Source: Limobrevibacterium gyesilva (GTDB lineage: Bacteria > Pseudomonadota > Alphaproteobacteria > Acetobacterales > Acetobacteraceae). From it: a DNA stretch of 64,000 nt. Where the stretch lies: the NCBI RefSeq assembly GCF_025989185.1, contig NZ_JAPDNT010000006.1, forward strand, positions 163,936 to 227,935, read 5' to 3'. Position numbers and translations under genes: made by a program. The notes beneath the pieces were generated by a model. It ran no database searches and was not told where the DNA came from. It saw only the letters and a list, made by a program, of their open reading frames with translations. Below, piece by piece: positions 11,660 to 20,091 of the stretch; positions within the stretch are counted from its first letter, which is position 1, and the number at the start of each line of letters is the position of its first letter.

Positions 11660-11968
11660 TCAGATCGGCATCTTCATGATGTCCTGATAGGCCTGCACCA
11701 CGCGGTCGCGGACGGCGACGGTGGTCTGCAATGCCAGCTCCGCCTTCGCAACCGCCGTGACCACGTCGGTGATGCTGCCGTTGCCGGCGATCGCCTGCAT
11801 CGTCTTCGCTTCCGCCTCGCGGTTCGCGTCCACAGCGCCTTCGACCGCGCGCTGCAGCGTGCCGCCGAAATCGGCGCCGGAGCCGGTTGCGGAAAAGGCA
11901 CCGGAATCGACGCGGCGATAGGCCTGGACGGCCGCCGACGGCGAGACCGTGATGGTGGGAAGCGCCAT
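11660..11968 (-). CDS. fliE: Flagellar hook-basal body complex protein FliE
   Basis: 102 residues. The C-terminal half, ALQTTVAVRDRVVQAYQDIMKMPI, is the conserved FliE rod-assembly region. FliE links the MS ring to the proximal rod and is needed early for export. It lies 14 bases after flgC and upstream of fliQ, the usual flgBC-fliE order. Confidence 0.95.
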   Translation of the reverse strand: MALPTITVSPSAAVQAYRRVDSGAFSATGSGADFGGTLQRAVEGAVDANREAEAKTMQAIAGNGSITDVVTAVAKAELALQTTVAVRDRVVQAYQDIMKMPI

Positions 11969-11982
11969 CGGGGCCGTGCCGC

Positions 11983-12390
11983 CTATTTCAGCATCTCGAT
12001 CGTGCGCGACAACATGCCGCGCGTGATCTGCATCACCGAGACATTGGCGTTGTACGACCGCTGCGCCTCGCGCATGTCCATCACCTCGACGAAGCTGTTC
12101 ACGTTCGGGGTGCGCACATAGCCGTTCGCGTCGGCGGCGGGATGGCCGGGATCGTAGCGCAGCGGCAGATCGCTCTTGTCCTCGCCGATCTCGCGGACTT
12201 TCACCACCTCGACTCCCAGCGAGCGGTCCATCTCGTTGCCGAACGTCACTGTCTTGCGACGATAGGCCGGCGCCCCCGGCGAGCTGCCGGTGCTGTCCTG
12301 GTTGGCCAGGTTCTCGGCGATGATGCGCAGCCGCGTGGTCTGCGCCTGCATGCCGCGCGCCGAAATGGTCAGCGCCTTCTCCATATCCAT
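11983..12390 (-). CDS. flgC: Flagellar proximal rod protein FlgC
   Basis: 135 residues, normal for FlgC. The N-terminal rod motif is SARGMQAQTTRLRIIAENLAN, and the C-terminal motif is FVEVMDMREAQRSYNANVSVMQ, the coiled helices shared by rod and hook proteins. Start at the ATG at 12390 with an AGGAGG-like ribosome site just upstream. It lies 32 bases downstream of flgB. Confidence 0.96.
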   Translation of the reverse strand: MDMEKALTISARGMQAQTTRLRIIAENLANQDSTGSSPGAPAYRRKTVTFGNEMDRSLGVEVVKVREIGEDKSDLPLRYDPGHPAADANGYVRTPNVNSFVEVMDMREAQRSYNANVSVMQITRGMLSRTIEMLK

Positions 12391-12422
12391 GTCAGCCTCC
12401 TGCGGGTCTGGCCCGTTGCAGC

Positions 12423-12800
12423 TCAGCGGCCCAGAGCGGTGCGGAAAAATCCGAGATATTTCTTGTAGAGATCGCCCACGAGCGCCTGCGTCGTCTCGGT
12501 GTCGGCGATCCTGGTGAGCTCGACGTCCAGCGACACCGCGTTGCCGTCCGGCGCGCGCTGGCCGGGAACCGGCCGCGCATTCGGGCTGCTGCCGGCGGCG
12601 CCCGGCAGATGCATCGGGTTGGTCTGCACCGGTGCTGCTTCCGCCTGGGTCAGCTGGGCCGCGAACGGCGTGAGGTCGCGCGACCGCCAGCCGGGTGTGT
12701 TCGCATTGGCGACGTTCTGCGCCAGCAGCTCCTGCCGCTTGTCTACCCAGGCGAGCCGCTTGTCGGCCAGGTCGAACAGCGCGATGCGCGTGAGATCCAT
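12423..12800 (-). CDS. flgB: Flagellar proximal rod protein FlgB
   Basis: 125 residues. The N-terminus DLADKRLAWVDKRQELLAQNVANANTPGWRSRDL carries the rod-protein motif, and the C-terminal helix is truncated-looking but within family range. It is the first gene of the leftward export/rod operon. The start ATG at 12800 faces the rightward gene at 12937, leaving a 136-base divergent control region in which I could not find a sigma-54 match. Confidence 0.94.
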   Translation of the reverse strand: MDLTRIALFDLADKRLAWVDKRQELLAQNVANANTPGWRSRDLTPFAAQLTQAEAAPVQTNPMHLPGAAGSSPNARPVPGQRAPDGNAVSLDVELTRIADTETTQALVGDLYKKYLGFFRTALGR

Positions 12801-12936
12801 GTCGGTCGCCTCTTCCAGCCGCATCAGACTGCCGCAAGCTGGCGAACAAGACGTTAACCGCACGGCATGTCGCGCATGGCATCGCATGCGTGCCGGAAAG
12901 GCTTCGTCAACGAGATGCGTGCGACAAACCACGGCC

Positions 12937-13224
12937 ATGCAGGACAGTGACGACCTCGCGCAGGTGTTCATTCCCGTCGATACCACCGGGCAACTGGTCG
13001 CGGCACGGCAACTCGCCGACAGCATCGCCGCCACGCTGCGCATGGCGCGCGCGCTGGTCGAGGCGCGCCGCCGCGTCGATCTCGATGGCCTGAACGGCAT
13101 GATCGGCCTGCTCTGCGCCCGCGCGCTCGACCTGCCGCCGGAACAGGGACGCAGCTTCCGCGCCAGACTGATCGCCCTGCGCACCGATCTCGACGACCTG
13201 TCCGTGGCGCTCAAGCCGCCCTGA
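12937..13224 (+). CDS. Small hypothetical protein preceding fliO
   Basis: 95 residues, cytoplasmic, no signal peptide or membrane helix (start MQDSDDLAQVFIPVDTTGQL). The sequence looks mostly helical and Arg/Leu-rich (RMARALVEARRRVDLDGLNG). I recognise no family. It lies in the flgB/fliO divergent region and is followed 47 bases later by fliO on the same strand, so it is probably the first gene of a fliO-fliP transcript. A flagellar chaperone or assembly role is possible but unsupported. No strong ribosome site is visible. Confidence 0.65.
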   Translation: MQDSDDLAQVFIPVDTTGQLVAARQLADSIAATLRMARALVEARRRVDLDGLNGMIGLLCARALDLPPEQGRSFRARLIALRTDLDDLSVALKPP

Positions 13225-13271
13225 CGCGGCCTGGCCCCAGCTTTCCCGCAACGCCGGCAAAAGGCCGCGTC

Positions 13272-13565
13272 ATGCCCACGAACTCGATCCTTCTCGCCGT
13301 TCCCGCCCTCGCCGTCGTGCTGGGGCTCGTCGTGCTGGCCGGGCGTGCCGCGCGGATCGGCGGGCTGGCGCCACGGCTCGGCGCCGGCGCCGGCGGGCGC
13401 ATGGCGCTGGTGCAGGCGCTGGCGCTGGACCCGCGCCGGCGGCTGCATCTGGTGCGCTGCGACCAGCGCCACGTGCTGCTGCTGACCGGGGGCAACCAGG
13501 ATGTGGTGGTGGGCTGGCTGGATCCGCCGCCGCCGGACGCCGCCACGACGGGGCCGGCGCCGTGA
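13272..13565 (+). CDS. fliO: Flagellar biosynthesis protein FliO
   Basis: 97 residues: one N-terminal membrane helix, then a short cytoplasmic domain with RRRLHLVRCDQRHVLLLTGGNQDVVVGWL, the recognisable FliO core. FliO helps assemble the FliP ring in the export gate. Its stop overlaps the GTG start of fliP (GTGA), the standard fliO-fliP pairing. Confidence 0.9.
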   Translation: MPTNSILLAVPALAVVLGLVVLAGRAARIGGLAPRLGAGAGGRMALVQALALDPRRRLHLVRCDQRHVLLLTGGNQDVVVGWLDPPPPDAATTGPAP

Positions 13566-14308
13566 CCCGGCGCTTCCTGTCCCTGAGCCTGCTGTCGGCC
13601 CTGCTGCTCACACCCGCGCTGGCACACGCCCAGGCGGTGAACATCGATCTCGGCGAGGCGGGGTCGGCCGGCGCCACGGCGCGGCTCGTGCAGTTGACCG
13701 CGCTCATCACCGTGTTGTCGCTCGCTCCCAGCCTGCTGGTGATGGTGACGGCGTTCACGCGCATCGTCATCGTGCTGTCGCTGCTGCGCAGCGCGCTGGG
13801 CACCCAGGGCGCGCCGCCCAACGTGGTGCTGATCGGGCTGGCGCTGTTCCTGACCTTCTTCGTCATGCAGCCGGTGCTGGAGCAGGCCTGGACCACGGGC
13901 CTGCTGCCGATGACCGAAGGCCATGTCACGGAGCTGGACGGCCTGCGCCTGGCCATCGAACCGTTCCGCCGGTTCATGGCGGCCAATCTGCGGGCGGACG
14001 ATCTGCGCCTGTTCCTCGACCTCGCGCACCTGCCCGATCCGCCGTCGCTGGACGCGACGCCGTGGCGAGCGCTGATCCCGGGCTTTCTGGTCGGCGAGTT
14101 GCGCCGCGCTTTCGAGATGGGCTTCCTGCTCTATTTGCCCTTCCTGGTGATCGACATGGTGGTGGCCAGCGTGCTGATGAGCCTGGGCATGATGATGCTG
14201 CCGCCCAACGTGGTGTCGCTGCCGTTCAAGCTGATCTTCTTCGTTCTGGTGGATGGCTGGCGGCTGGTCTCCGGCAGCCTGGTGCAGAGCTTTTCCGACG
14301 CGGGATAG
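13562..14308 (+). CDS. fliP: Flagellar export gate protein FliP
   Basis: 248 residues, starting at GTG. An N-terminal cleavable signal (LLTPALAHAQ) is followed by four membrane segments. Family signatures: LSLAPSLLVMVTAFTRIVIVLSLLRSALGTQ and LGMMMLPPNVVSLPFKLIFFVLVDGW. It is the core of the export channel with FliQ and FliR, whose genes are on the opposite strand nearby. It overlaps fliO by 4 bases. Confidence 0.97.
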   Translation: MTRRFLSLSLLSALLLTPALAHAQAVNIDLGEAGSAGATARLVQLTALITVLSLAPSLLVMVTAFTRIVIVLSLLRSALGTQGAPPNVVLIGLALFLTFFVMQPVLEQAWTTGLLPMTEGHVTELDGLRLAIEPFRRFMAANLRADDLRLFLDLAHLPDPPSLDATPWRALIPGFLVGELRRAFEMGFLLYLPFLVIDMVVASVLMSLGMMMLPPNVVSLPFKLIFFVLVDGWRLVSGSLVQSFSDAG

Positions 14309-14325
14309 ACGGCTACGGTCCGCCC

Positions 14326-14850
14326 ATGCCCTATGCCGTCACGCTGCGCCTCGATGCCGGGTCCGCTGAAAACGTTCTGCGCCTGGAAGATGCCCTCGCC
14401 GCCGGCGGACACGCCGATGACAGGAAGCGACTCGGCTATGCGCCGCATCTCACCATGTCGATCCTTCCCGACGGCTGCGATGCCGCCTCGCTACGCCGCG
14501 CGCTGGAAGGTGCAGTGCGCGGGTGGCAGGCGATGCCCATCAGCTTCGCCGGACTTGGGGTGTTCCCTGGCCGCACGGGGGTACTCTACGTCGCCCCGGT
14601 CGTGACCGCCGAGCTGCTGCAACGGCATGCTGCGCTGGCGGCCGCGCTGCCGAAAGCACATGCGCACTACCGCACCGGGGCCTGGGTGCCGCATGTGACG
14701 CTCGCGGAAGAGCTTGCCGGCAGCACCGGCACGGGCGCCGCCCTGGCCACGCTGGCCGAACTCTGGCACCCGTTCTCCGGCCGGCTCGACCGCGTGGACC
14801 TCGTGCATTTCCGGCCCGTCGAGATCCTTTGGTCGCAGAATCTAATATGA
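14326..14850 (+). CDS. 2H phosphoesterase (2'-5' RNA ligase family)
   Basis: 174 residues with two HxT catalytic motifs, HLT at 41-43 (APHLTMSIL) and HVT at 123-125 (WVPHVTLAEE). This is the hallmark of the 2H phosphoesterase superfamily that includes the bacterial RNA cyclic phosphodiesterase/2'-5' ligase. The likely reaction is hydrolysis or ligation at 2',3'-cyclic or 2'-5' phosphodiesters. It begins 17 bases after fliP, but a flagellar role is not expected. The 111-base gap after it (14851-14961) shows no gene. Confidence 0.85.
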   Translation: MPYAVTLRLDAGSAENVLRLEDALAAGGHADDRKRLGYAPHLTMSILPDGCDAASLRRALEGAVRGWQAMPISFAGLGVFPGRTGVLYVAPVVTAELLQRHAALAAALPKAHAHYRTGAWVPHVTLAEELAGSTGTGAALATLAELWHPFSGRLDRVDLVHFRPVEILWSQNLI

Positions 14851-14961
14851 TACTTCCCAAGCAATAGTTACAGCGAACCACCACACGTCGACGTCAACCG
14901 TCCTCGCGGCAATGACGGGCGTTGGATAAACGGAAGTTCCCGATGTGATTTGAGGTGAAGA

Positions 14962-15198
14962 ATGCTGACCGTTGAGCTGAATCAGGGCCAGGACCGGGTG
15001 GAAATCTACGTCGACGAGGAGGGCGCGCGCGTCTTGCAGCACTTGCTAGACGTTCTGCGACGGCGCGGCGGTCACGACCATCTCATGACGCCGTCATGGG
15101 CTGGAACAGAGCTAACCGAGGTGGCTCGGGGCCAAGGAACGAAGCTCATGCATCACCTTCTTCTCGTGTTCCGCGGCGCTCCACAGGAGGGCAGCTAG
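14962..15198 (+). CDS. Imm32-like putative immunity protein
   Basis: 78 residues, soluble and acidic at the N-terminus (start MLTVELNQGQDRVEIYVDEEG). The HDHLMTPSWAGTELTE stretch and the C-terminal MHHLLLVFRG resemble the Imm32 family of polymorphic-toxin immunity proteins. A GAGGTGAAG ribosome site precedes the ATG. No toxin gene is adjacent, so it is an orphan here. The family call is from short motif recall and is moderately secure. Confidence 0.6.
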   Translation: MLTVELNQGQDRVEIYVDEEGARVLQHLLDVLRRRGGHDHLMTPSWAGTELTEVARGQGTKLMHHLLLVFRGAPQEGS

Positions 15199-15433
15199 CC
15201 ACTTCCGCGGACCTCGCTGACCGATACCGGATCGCAAGACCATCTTCGCGGGGCCGGAAGAGCAAGGCTCTGCCCTACACCCGCCAAGACTGCGACAGGC
15301 ATGCACTGGCGTGCCGCAAGCGGCTGGGCCAATGGCCTTTGGAAACCGTTACTGTCTTGGCTGCATGAGCAGCCTTCGGATGATATTTGATCTCAATTGA
15401 AGGCTGCTGCCGCAGCCAAGAGAGTCAAGGATT

Positions 15434-15477
15434 GCAAAGGCTCTGCCTTTGCTGGGGTCCAGGGGCAAAGCCCCTGG
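15434..15477. repeat. Tandem perfect hairpins downstream of speE (REP-like)
   Basis: Two perfect stem-loops with 8-bp stems. The first, 15434-15452, has arms GCAAAGGC/GCCTTTGC and loop TCT. The second, 15459-15477, has arms CCAGGGGC/GCCCCTGG and loop AAA. They lie just past the speE stop. No T-run follows on either strand, so they look more like a dispersed palindromic (REP-type) element or an mRNA-end stabiliser than a classical terminator. The rest of the 15199-15493 gap shows no gene. Confidence 0.6.
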
Positions 15478-15493
15478 CCTTCTCTTCCAGCCC

Positions 15494-16360
15494 TTATTTC
15501 GGCAAATGCTTCGCGATATACGGCGGCAGGTGGAATGCCCCAGCGTGGATTTCCGGCGTCCAGTACTGCGTGGACCCGAGAATCCCTGCCGCCTCGGCAC
15601 GCACGCGGATCGTCTCGGCCGACACACGGTCCAGCCCCGGCTGCTTCGCGGCGAAGCCGAGAGTCATGAAGCCGCCGACATAGGTCGGCACGGCCGCGAC
15701 ATAGGCGCCGACATGGGGAAAAAACCTCGCCCGGCGCACGCTGGTTTCGCGCAGCTCGTCGGCCTGCATGGCGGGCACGCCGCACTGATTCACGATCAGC
15801 CCGCCCGGCGACAGGATGCGCGCGCAGTTGGCATAGAAGTCGTCGGTGAACAGCACCTCGCCCACGCCGATCGGATCGGTGCTGTCGACGATGATGGCGT
15901 CGAACGACGCATCGGCGGCGCGCTTCACGTAGTCGATGCCGTCGCCCACGATCACCACGGCCCGGGGATCGGTCCAGGCATCGCCGGCGATGCTCGGCAG
16001 ATGCGCCTTGGCAAGGCGGATCACCTCGCCGTCGATCTCGACCATCACCGCGCGCTGCACGCCGCGATGCTGCAGCACGCGGCGCAGCACTCCGCCGTCA
16101 CCGGCGCCGATGATCAGCACGTTGCGGCACTCGCCATGCGCCAGCAGCGGCACATGCGTCAGCATCTCCTGGTAGACGAACTCGTCGGCCTCGGTGATCT
16201 GCACCACGCCGTCGAGCAGCATCACGCGGCCATGCGAGAAGCTCTCGAAGATGACGATGTCCTGGAAGTCGCTCTGCACGCGGGCGAGCTCGCGTTTCAC
16301 CAGGAAGCGCTGGCCCCAGTCGGGATACAGCGTCTCGTTGATCCACGAATCGGTGGTCAT
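15494..16360 (-). CDS. speE: Spermidine synthase (polyamine aminopropyltransferase)
   Basis: 288 residues. It transfers an aminopropyl group from decarboxylated SAM to putrescine. The N-terminal beta domain has the QSDFQDIVIFES and GRVMLLDGVVQITEADEF signature. The Rossmann core has VLIIGAGDGGVLRRVL (dcSAM binding) and DAIIVDSTDPIG. It sits downstream of speD on the same strand, so the two genes give a complete route from SAM to spermidine. Confidence 0.97.
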   Translation of the reverse strand: MTTDSWINETLYPDWGQRFLVKRELARVQSDFQDIVIFESFSHGRVMLLDGVVQITEADEFVYQEMLTHVPLLAHGECRNVLIIGAGDGGVLRRVLQHRGVQRAVMVEIDGEVIRLAKAHLPSIAGDAWTDPRAVVIVGDGIDYVKRAADASFDAIIVDSTDPIGVGEVLFTDDFYANCARILSPGGLIVNQCGVPAMQADELRETSVRRARFFPHVGAYVAAVPTYVGGFMTLGFAAKQPGLDRVSAETIRVRAEAAGILGSTQYWTPEIHAGAFHLPPYIAKHLPK

Positions 16361-16399
16361 GGTCGCACTCCTTTGGGCGATTCCGGCACGAAAACGGAT

Positions 16400-16426
16400 C
16401 GGGCCGGGTGTTGCGCACCCGGCCCG
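16400..16426 (-). terminator. Strong hairpin between speD and speE
   Basis: A perfect 11-bp GC-rich stem, arms CGGGCCGGGTG and CACCCGGCCCG with loop TTGCG, begins 25 bases after the speD stop. On the leftward transcript it is followed within a few bases by a short TTTT. It could be an attenuator that lowers speE relative to speD, or an RNA-processing site. Confidence 0.55.
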
Positions 16427-16450
16427 CCCGCGACACCAGGGACGATTTGG

Positions 16451-16951
16451 CTAGTAGACGCGGCCGCGCAGCTGCTCGTTCAGGTCCACGCGGTCGGGAC
16501 CAAAGGCCTGCTCGAGCACGGGGATCGACCTGCGCGGATCGCAGGAGCCGCACATGAAGATGTCCACGGCGGCGAAATCGCGCTCCGGCCAAGTGTGGAT
16601 GGAGATGTGGCTCTCCGCCAGCACGACCACGCCGGACACGCCGCCATTCGGCGTGAAGTGGTGGAAATGGCTGTGCAGGATCGTCGCGCCGGCAACGATC
16701 GCCGCCTCGCGCAGCGCCGCGTCGATATGCGCGGGGTCGTCGAGATTCTTCGCCCCCCACAGATCGACCAGCAGATGCGTGCCGGCGAATTTCATGCCGT
16801 CGCGCTCGACGAAATAGTCGGTGCGCTCGTCTTCGCTCACGTGCAGCGCCTGACTGGACGCAGCCGCAGGCCCCGCGAGGCGGATTTCGTTCGTCTGGTT
16901 CTCGCTCGGGAAATCCGAGACCATCCCCAGTGGCGTGAGTGCGTTCATCAC
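16451..16951 (-). CDS. speD: S-adenosylmethionine decarboxylase proenzyme
   Basis: 166 residues of the short bacterial class 1b type; it decarboxylates SAM using a self-generated pyruvoyl group. The processing site is in LAESHISIHTWPE, with Ser114 as the expected pyruvoyl precursor and His119 nearby. The downstream conserved Cys is in FMCGSCDP. A second ATG follows immediately, so the exact start may be one codon later. A good AGGGAGGATG ribosome site precedes it. It is followed by a hairpin and speE. Confidence 0.96.
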   Translation of the reverse strand: MMNALTPLGMVSDFPSENQTNEIRLAGPAAASSQALHVSEDERTDYFVERDGMKFAGTHLLVDLWGAKNLDDPAHIDAALREAAIVAGATILHSHFHHFTPNGGVSGVVVLAESHISIHTWPERDFAAVDIFMCGSCDPRRSIPVLEQAFGPDRVDLNEQLRGRVY

Positions 16952-17139
16952 GCATCCTCCCTTTCCAACCAGCAGACGGCCTGTTGGGCGTCACGCCTCG
17001 TGCGTGCGCCCCCTGGGGCCAAGGCGGCGGAAAATGATCAAAAGGGGGGGGGGATGCAAGCAGAAACCGCCCCTGTGCCCTATGTTTTTTGCATGCCGGT
17101 CCCGCAGGGGCGCGCCCAGGGCGGGCCAAACGGATTCGT

Positions 17140-20091
17140 TCAGGGAGTCAAGGTCTTGAGTGCGGCCGGCAGGGCCCGAGCCAGCTTCGTCTCCTGCGCG
17201 GCGCGCGGCAGGTCGGCCACGCCCTGCACCGGCCCGGCGGTCAGCAGGCGGAACATCTCCGCCAGCTTGTCGTCCGGCAGCCGTGCCGTGTCGTGCTCGC
17301 GCAAGCGCGCGAGCGTCGCCTCGTCGCCGGTCTGGGCAGCGGCGGCGGCCAGGCGCAGCAGTGTGCGGGCCTGCGCCTCGTTCAACGGACCCTCGGGCGG
17401 CACGGTTCGGGCGGCGAGCTCGCGCAGGGCTGCCAGGGCGGCAGGCCAGTCTTTCGCTGCTTCCAGCAGATCGGCGCGAAGTGCGGCGGCCGGCGTGGTG
17501 CCGAGGGCGGCCAAGGCTGCGGTGGCGCTGGGCAGATCGCCGGACACGGCGGCCGCGCGGGCGAAGGTGAGCGTGCGGCTCTCTTGCAGCGGCGCCGGCA
17601 GATCCGGGGCAGCCGACCTGGTCAGCGCCGCCAGGGCGCCCGCGGGATCACCCTCTTCCAGCCGCGCCTTGGCCAGCCGGCCGCCGAACGCGGCGCGCAC
17701 GGCCCCGGCGGGCGCCTGGGTGACCAGCTTCTCGAGCACGGGCACGGCACGCTTGGGCAAGTCGAGCGCGGTGAGACGGTCGGCCAGCCGCGCCGCCAGG
17801 GCCTGCCCGGCCTCGCCGTCGGCAATGAGGTCGGCGTTCTCCTCCACCAGGGCGACCAGGTCGAGCGGCGGCGGCGGCGTCTTCGCATCGGCTGCGAGCG
17901 CATCGGCGAAGATCGCGGCAAGGCGGGCGTGCAGGGCCGGACGCTGCTCGGGCCAGATCTGCTCGCTCTCGCGCAGCAACGCGAGCGCCGGGCGAAAGCC
18001 GCCATCCCGTGCGCGCAATTCGGCGATACGCTGGCGCAACGCAAGCTCGCGGTCGTCGCCGCGCCAGGAGAATAGCAGCTTGTCCAGCGCATCCGCCGCC
18101 TGGGCGGAGGTCAGCGCGCCGGTGGCGAGCCGCAGTTCGACGGCGCGCACCGCCGCCCGGGCCCGCGCCAGCCGGTCGGGTCCGCCGGCGACACGGTCAT
18201 AGGCGTCCAGCGCCGGCTTCGGGTCGCCGCCCGGCGCCTGCGCCTCGGCCTCCAGCAGGAAGGCGCGGGCGAGATCCAGGCTGGTGTCGTCCCGGCGCTG
18301 CGCCAGCAACGGCCACAGCATTGCGGGCTCGCCGCCCAGCGCGATGGTTTCGGCGGCGAGCGGCAGCAGCCGGTTGCGCATGGCGGCGGGGTAGGACAGA
18401 AGCAGCGGCAGGTTGGCCGCGAACACCGCCGCCGCGTCCGCTGCGCCCTCGCGGGTCATGGCGGTCCGCACCGCCCGCCACAGCGCCACCTCATCGGTGC
18501 CGTCCAGGCGCGGATCGGTGATGCCGCCGGCCTCGCCGGCGCGGCCAGCCATCAGCGCGGCAATGGCGGACAGGCCCAGCGTGTCGGGGTTGTCGGCGAT
18601 ACGGGCGTCGTCGGTGGCGGCCATGGTCAAGGTGGCCTGCGCCTCGGCGCCCATGCCCAAGGCGAGCATGGCCTGCGCCACGGCGACGCGCTTGCCGGCA
18701 CGCGCCTGGGCCGGCGCGGCCGCGGCGGCCGTCACGGCAGCCTGCAGGCGGCGCAGCAGCATCTCTGTCGGCTGGGCGGGAAAGGCGAAGCGGCGGCTGA
18801 AATGTTGCGCGTCGGCGGATGCCACCGCGTCCGGCGCCGGCGCCGCGAGCGCCAGCGCCCGGCCGGCGCCGGCCTCGATCGTGAAGCCCTGAGCGGTGAC
18901 GCGCACCGACAGCGCGTCGGACACCGGCTCGACAGCCACGCCCTGCCAGGTGCGCAGCAGGGCGAATTCCGGCGTGCGGCGCGCGACCGGAACGGACTGG
19001 CCGGGCTGGCGCTGCGTGCCCACCAGCAGCGCGCCGCCGGTGTCAGGATCGGAAACCGAAACGACCTGGCCCGGCGCCTCCGCAACCAGGCGCAGAACGC
19101 CGTCGGCGAGGTCCGGGCGGATCGGCCTGGCGCCGCCGTCTGCCGCGGCTACGGGAACGGTCGCGATGGTCCAGCCGGCAGCGCTGCGGGTCAGCGACAG
19201 GCCTTCCTGCGGGGTGAGCGGCAGCCGCAGCACGGTGGCGGCCGGCAGCAGCTGGATCGTGGCCGCCGCGAAGGCAGGATCGCCGCGAAGGGCGGCCATA
19301 TCGATCGGACGGCGCTGGTCGAACACCACAAGGGCCGCGTCGCCGCGCCGGAACGCGGCGGCGCCGACGCCCGTGTCGAAGGGCAGCGACGCCGCATGTC
19401 CGGCCACGCCGGCCGGAAGCGGTGTCGGAGTGGCGGCGAGTTGCACCGGCCCGGATGGCGCCCCGGGGGCAGCGCCGGACTCCGGCAACGCGGTTTGCTG
19501 CACCGTGGCGACCGGGGCCGTGCCGGCCGGTTCGGATGCCGTCGCGACCGGTGGCGGCGCGGCGGGCTCGTCGGTGTGGCGGTCCATCGGGATGGGCACG
19601 CGGAGTTTCGCCGAACTCTGGACGGGCGTCCGGGCAACGGTATGGGTCCGGCGCGGCGGCGCGGGCGGCTTTGCCGCGGCTGCGGGGGGTCGCGGAGCGG
19701 ATGTCGGGTCCAGGAAATCGACCACCAGCCGGCCGTCCAGGCGCATGCGGCGGATCTGCGCGCCAGGCGCAAGGATCAGCTCGGCCTGTCCGGAGGCGCC
19801 GGTCATGGCCTGTACGTTGCGCGGCGCCCGACCGGCCGCGGAAACCGGCACCGGTGGCGTGAAGCGCACCACCAGCCTGTCGCCGTCCTGCACCGGCTCG
19901 GCAGTGGTCCCGCGCGGCAGGTCGAAGACCACGCGGCCGAAGCCGGAATGGTCGCCGGTGCGCAGGATCACCGATGGCGTATCGGCGGCGGCGGCCGGGC
20001 CACAAGCCGGCCCGGCGAGCACGGCAAGCGCCAGCACCGCGGCAGCGGCGCGCAAGCCGATTCGTGCGTATGGCGCCGGCCGGGCCCGCAT
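17140..20091 (-). CDS. Large exported protein, AMIN-like N-terminus and helical repeats, unknown function
   Basis: 983 residues. A clear signal peptide (hydrophobic 12-33, cleavage after CGPAAAA) is followed by a beta-rich segment (about 38-130; HSGFGRVVFDLPRGTT and DGDRLVVRF) resembling AMIN-type envelope domains. A Pro/Ala-rich linker lies around 130-210 and a second beta region to about 400. A long Ala/Leu-rich all-helical part fills 440-983 and looks like TPR/HEAT-style solenoid repeats. I do not recognise the family. Its ATG shares one base with the cheZ stop (TGATG), at the end of a fliL-fliM-motE-cheY-cheZ operon. A periplasmic motor- or envelope-associated role is the natural hypothesis. 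Confidence 0.85.
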   Translation of the reverse strand: MRARPAPYARIGLRAAAAVLALAVLAGPACGPAAAADTPSVILRTGDHSGFGRVVFDLPRGTTAEPVQDGDRLVVRFTPPVPVSAAGRAPRNVQAMTGASGQAELILAPGAQIRRMRLDGRLVVDFLDPTSAPRPPAAAAKPPAPPRRTHTVARTPVQSSAKLRVPIPMDRHTDEPAAPPPVATASEPAGTAPVATVQQTALPESGAAPGAPSGPVQLAATPTPLPAGVAGHAASLPFDTGVGAAAFRRGDAALVVFDQRRPIDMAALRGDPAFAAATIQLLPAATVLRLPLTPQEGLSLTRSAAGWTIATVPVAAADGGARPIRPDLADGVLRLVAEAPGQVVSVSDPDTGGALLVGTQRQPGQSVPVARRTPEFALLRTWQGVAVEPVSDALSVRVTAQGFTIEAGAGRALALAAPAPDAVASADAQHFSRRFAFPAQPTEMLLRRLQAAVTAAAAAPAQARAGKRVAVAQAMLALGMGAEAQATLTMAATDDARIADNPDTLGLSAIAALMAGRAGEAGGITDPRLDGTDEVALWRAVRTAMTREGAADAAAVFAANLPLLLSYPAAMRNRLLPLAAETIALGGEPAMLWPLLAQRRDDTSLDLARAFLLEAEAQAPGGDPKPALDAYDRVAGGPDRLARARAAVRAVELRLATGALTSAQAADALDKLLFSWRGDDRELALRQRIAELRARDGGFRPALALLRESEQIWPEQRPALHARLAAIFADALAADAKTPPPPLDLVALVEENADLIADGEAGQALAARLADRLTALDLPKRAVPVLEKLVTQAPAGAVRAAFGGRLAKARLEEGDPAGALAALTRSAAPDLPAPLQESRTLTFARAAAVSGDLPSATAALAALGTTPAAALRADLLEAAKDWPAALAALRELAARTVPPEGPLNEAQARTLLRLAAAAAQTGDEATLARLREHDTARLPDDKLAEMFRLLTAGPVQGVADLPRAAQETKLARALPAALKTLTP

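Noticed and set aside
12801..12936. Possible sigma-54 promoters for flgB or fliO
   Set aside because: Several TGGC/GGCAC look-alikes are present but none keeps the 10-base GG-to-GC spacing.
15449..18202. 917-residue + strand open frame across speE, speD and the large exported protein gene
   Set aside because: It crosses three real minus-strand genes and their spacers and has shadow composition.
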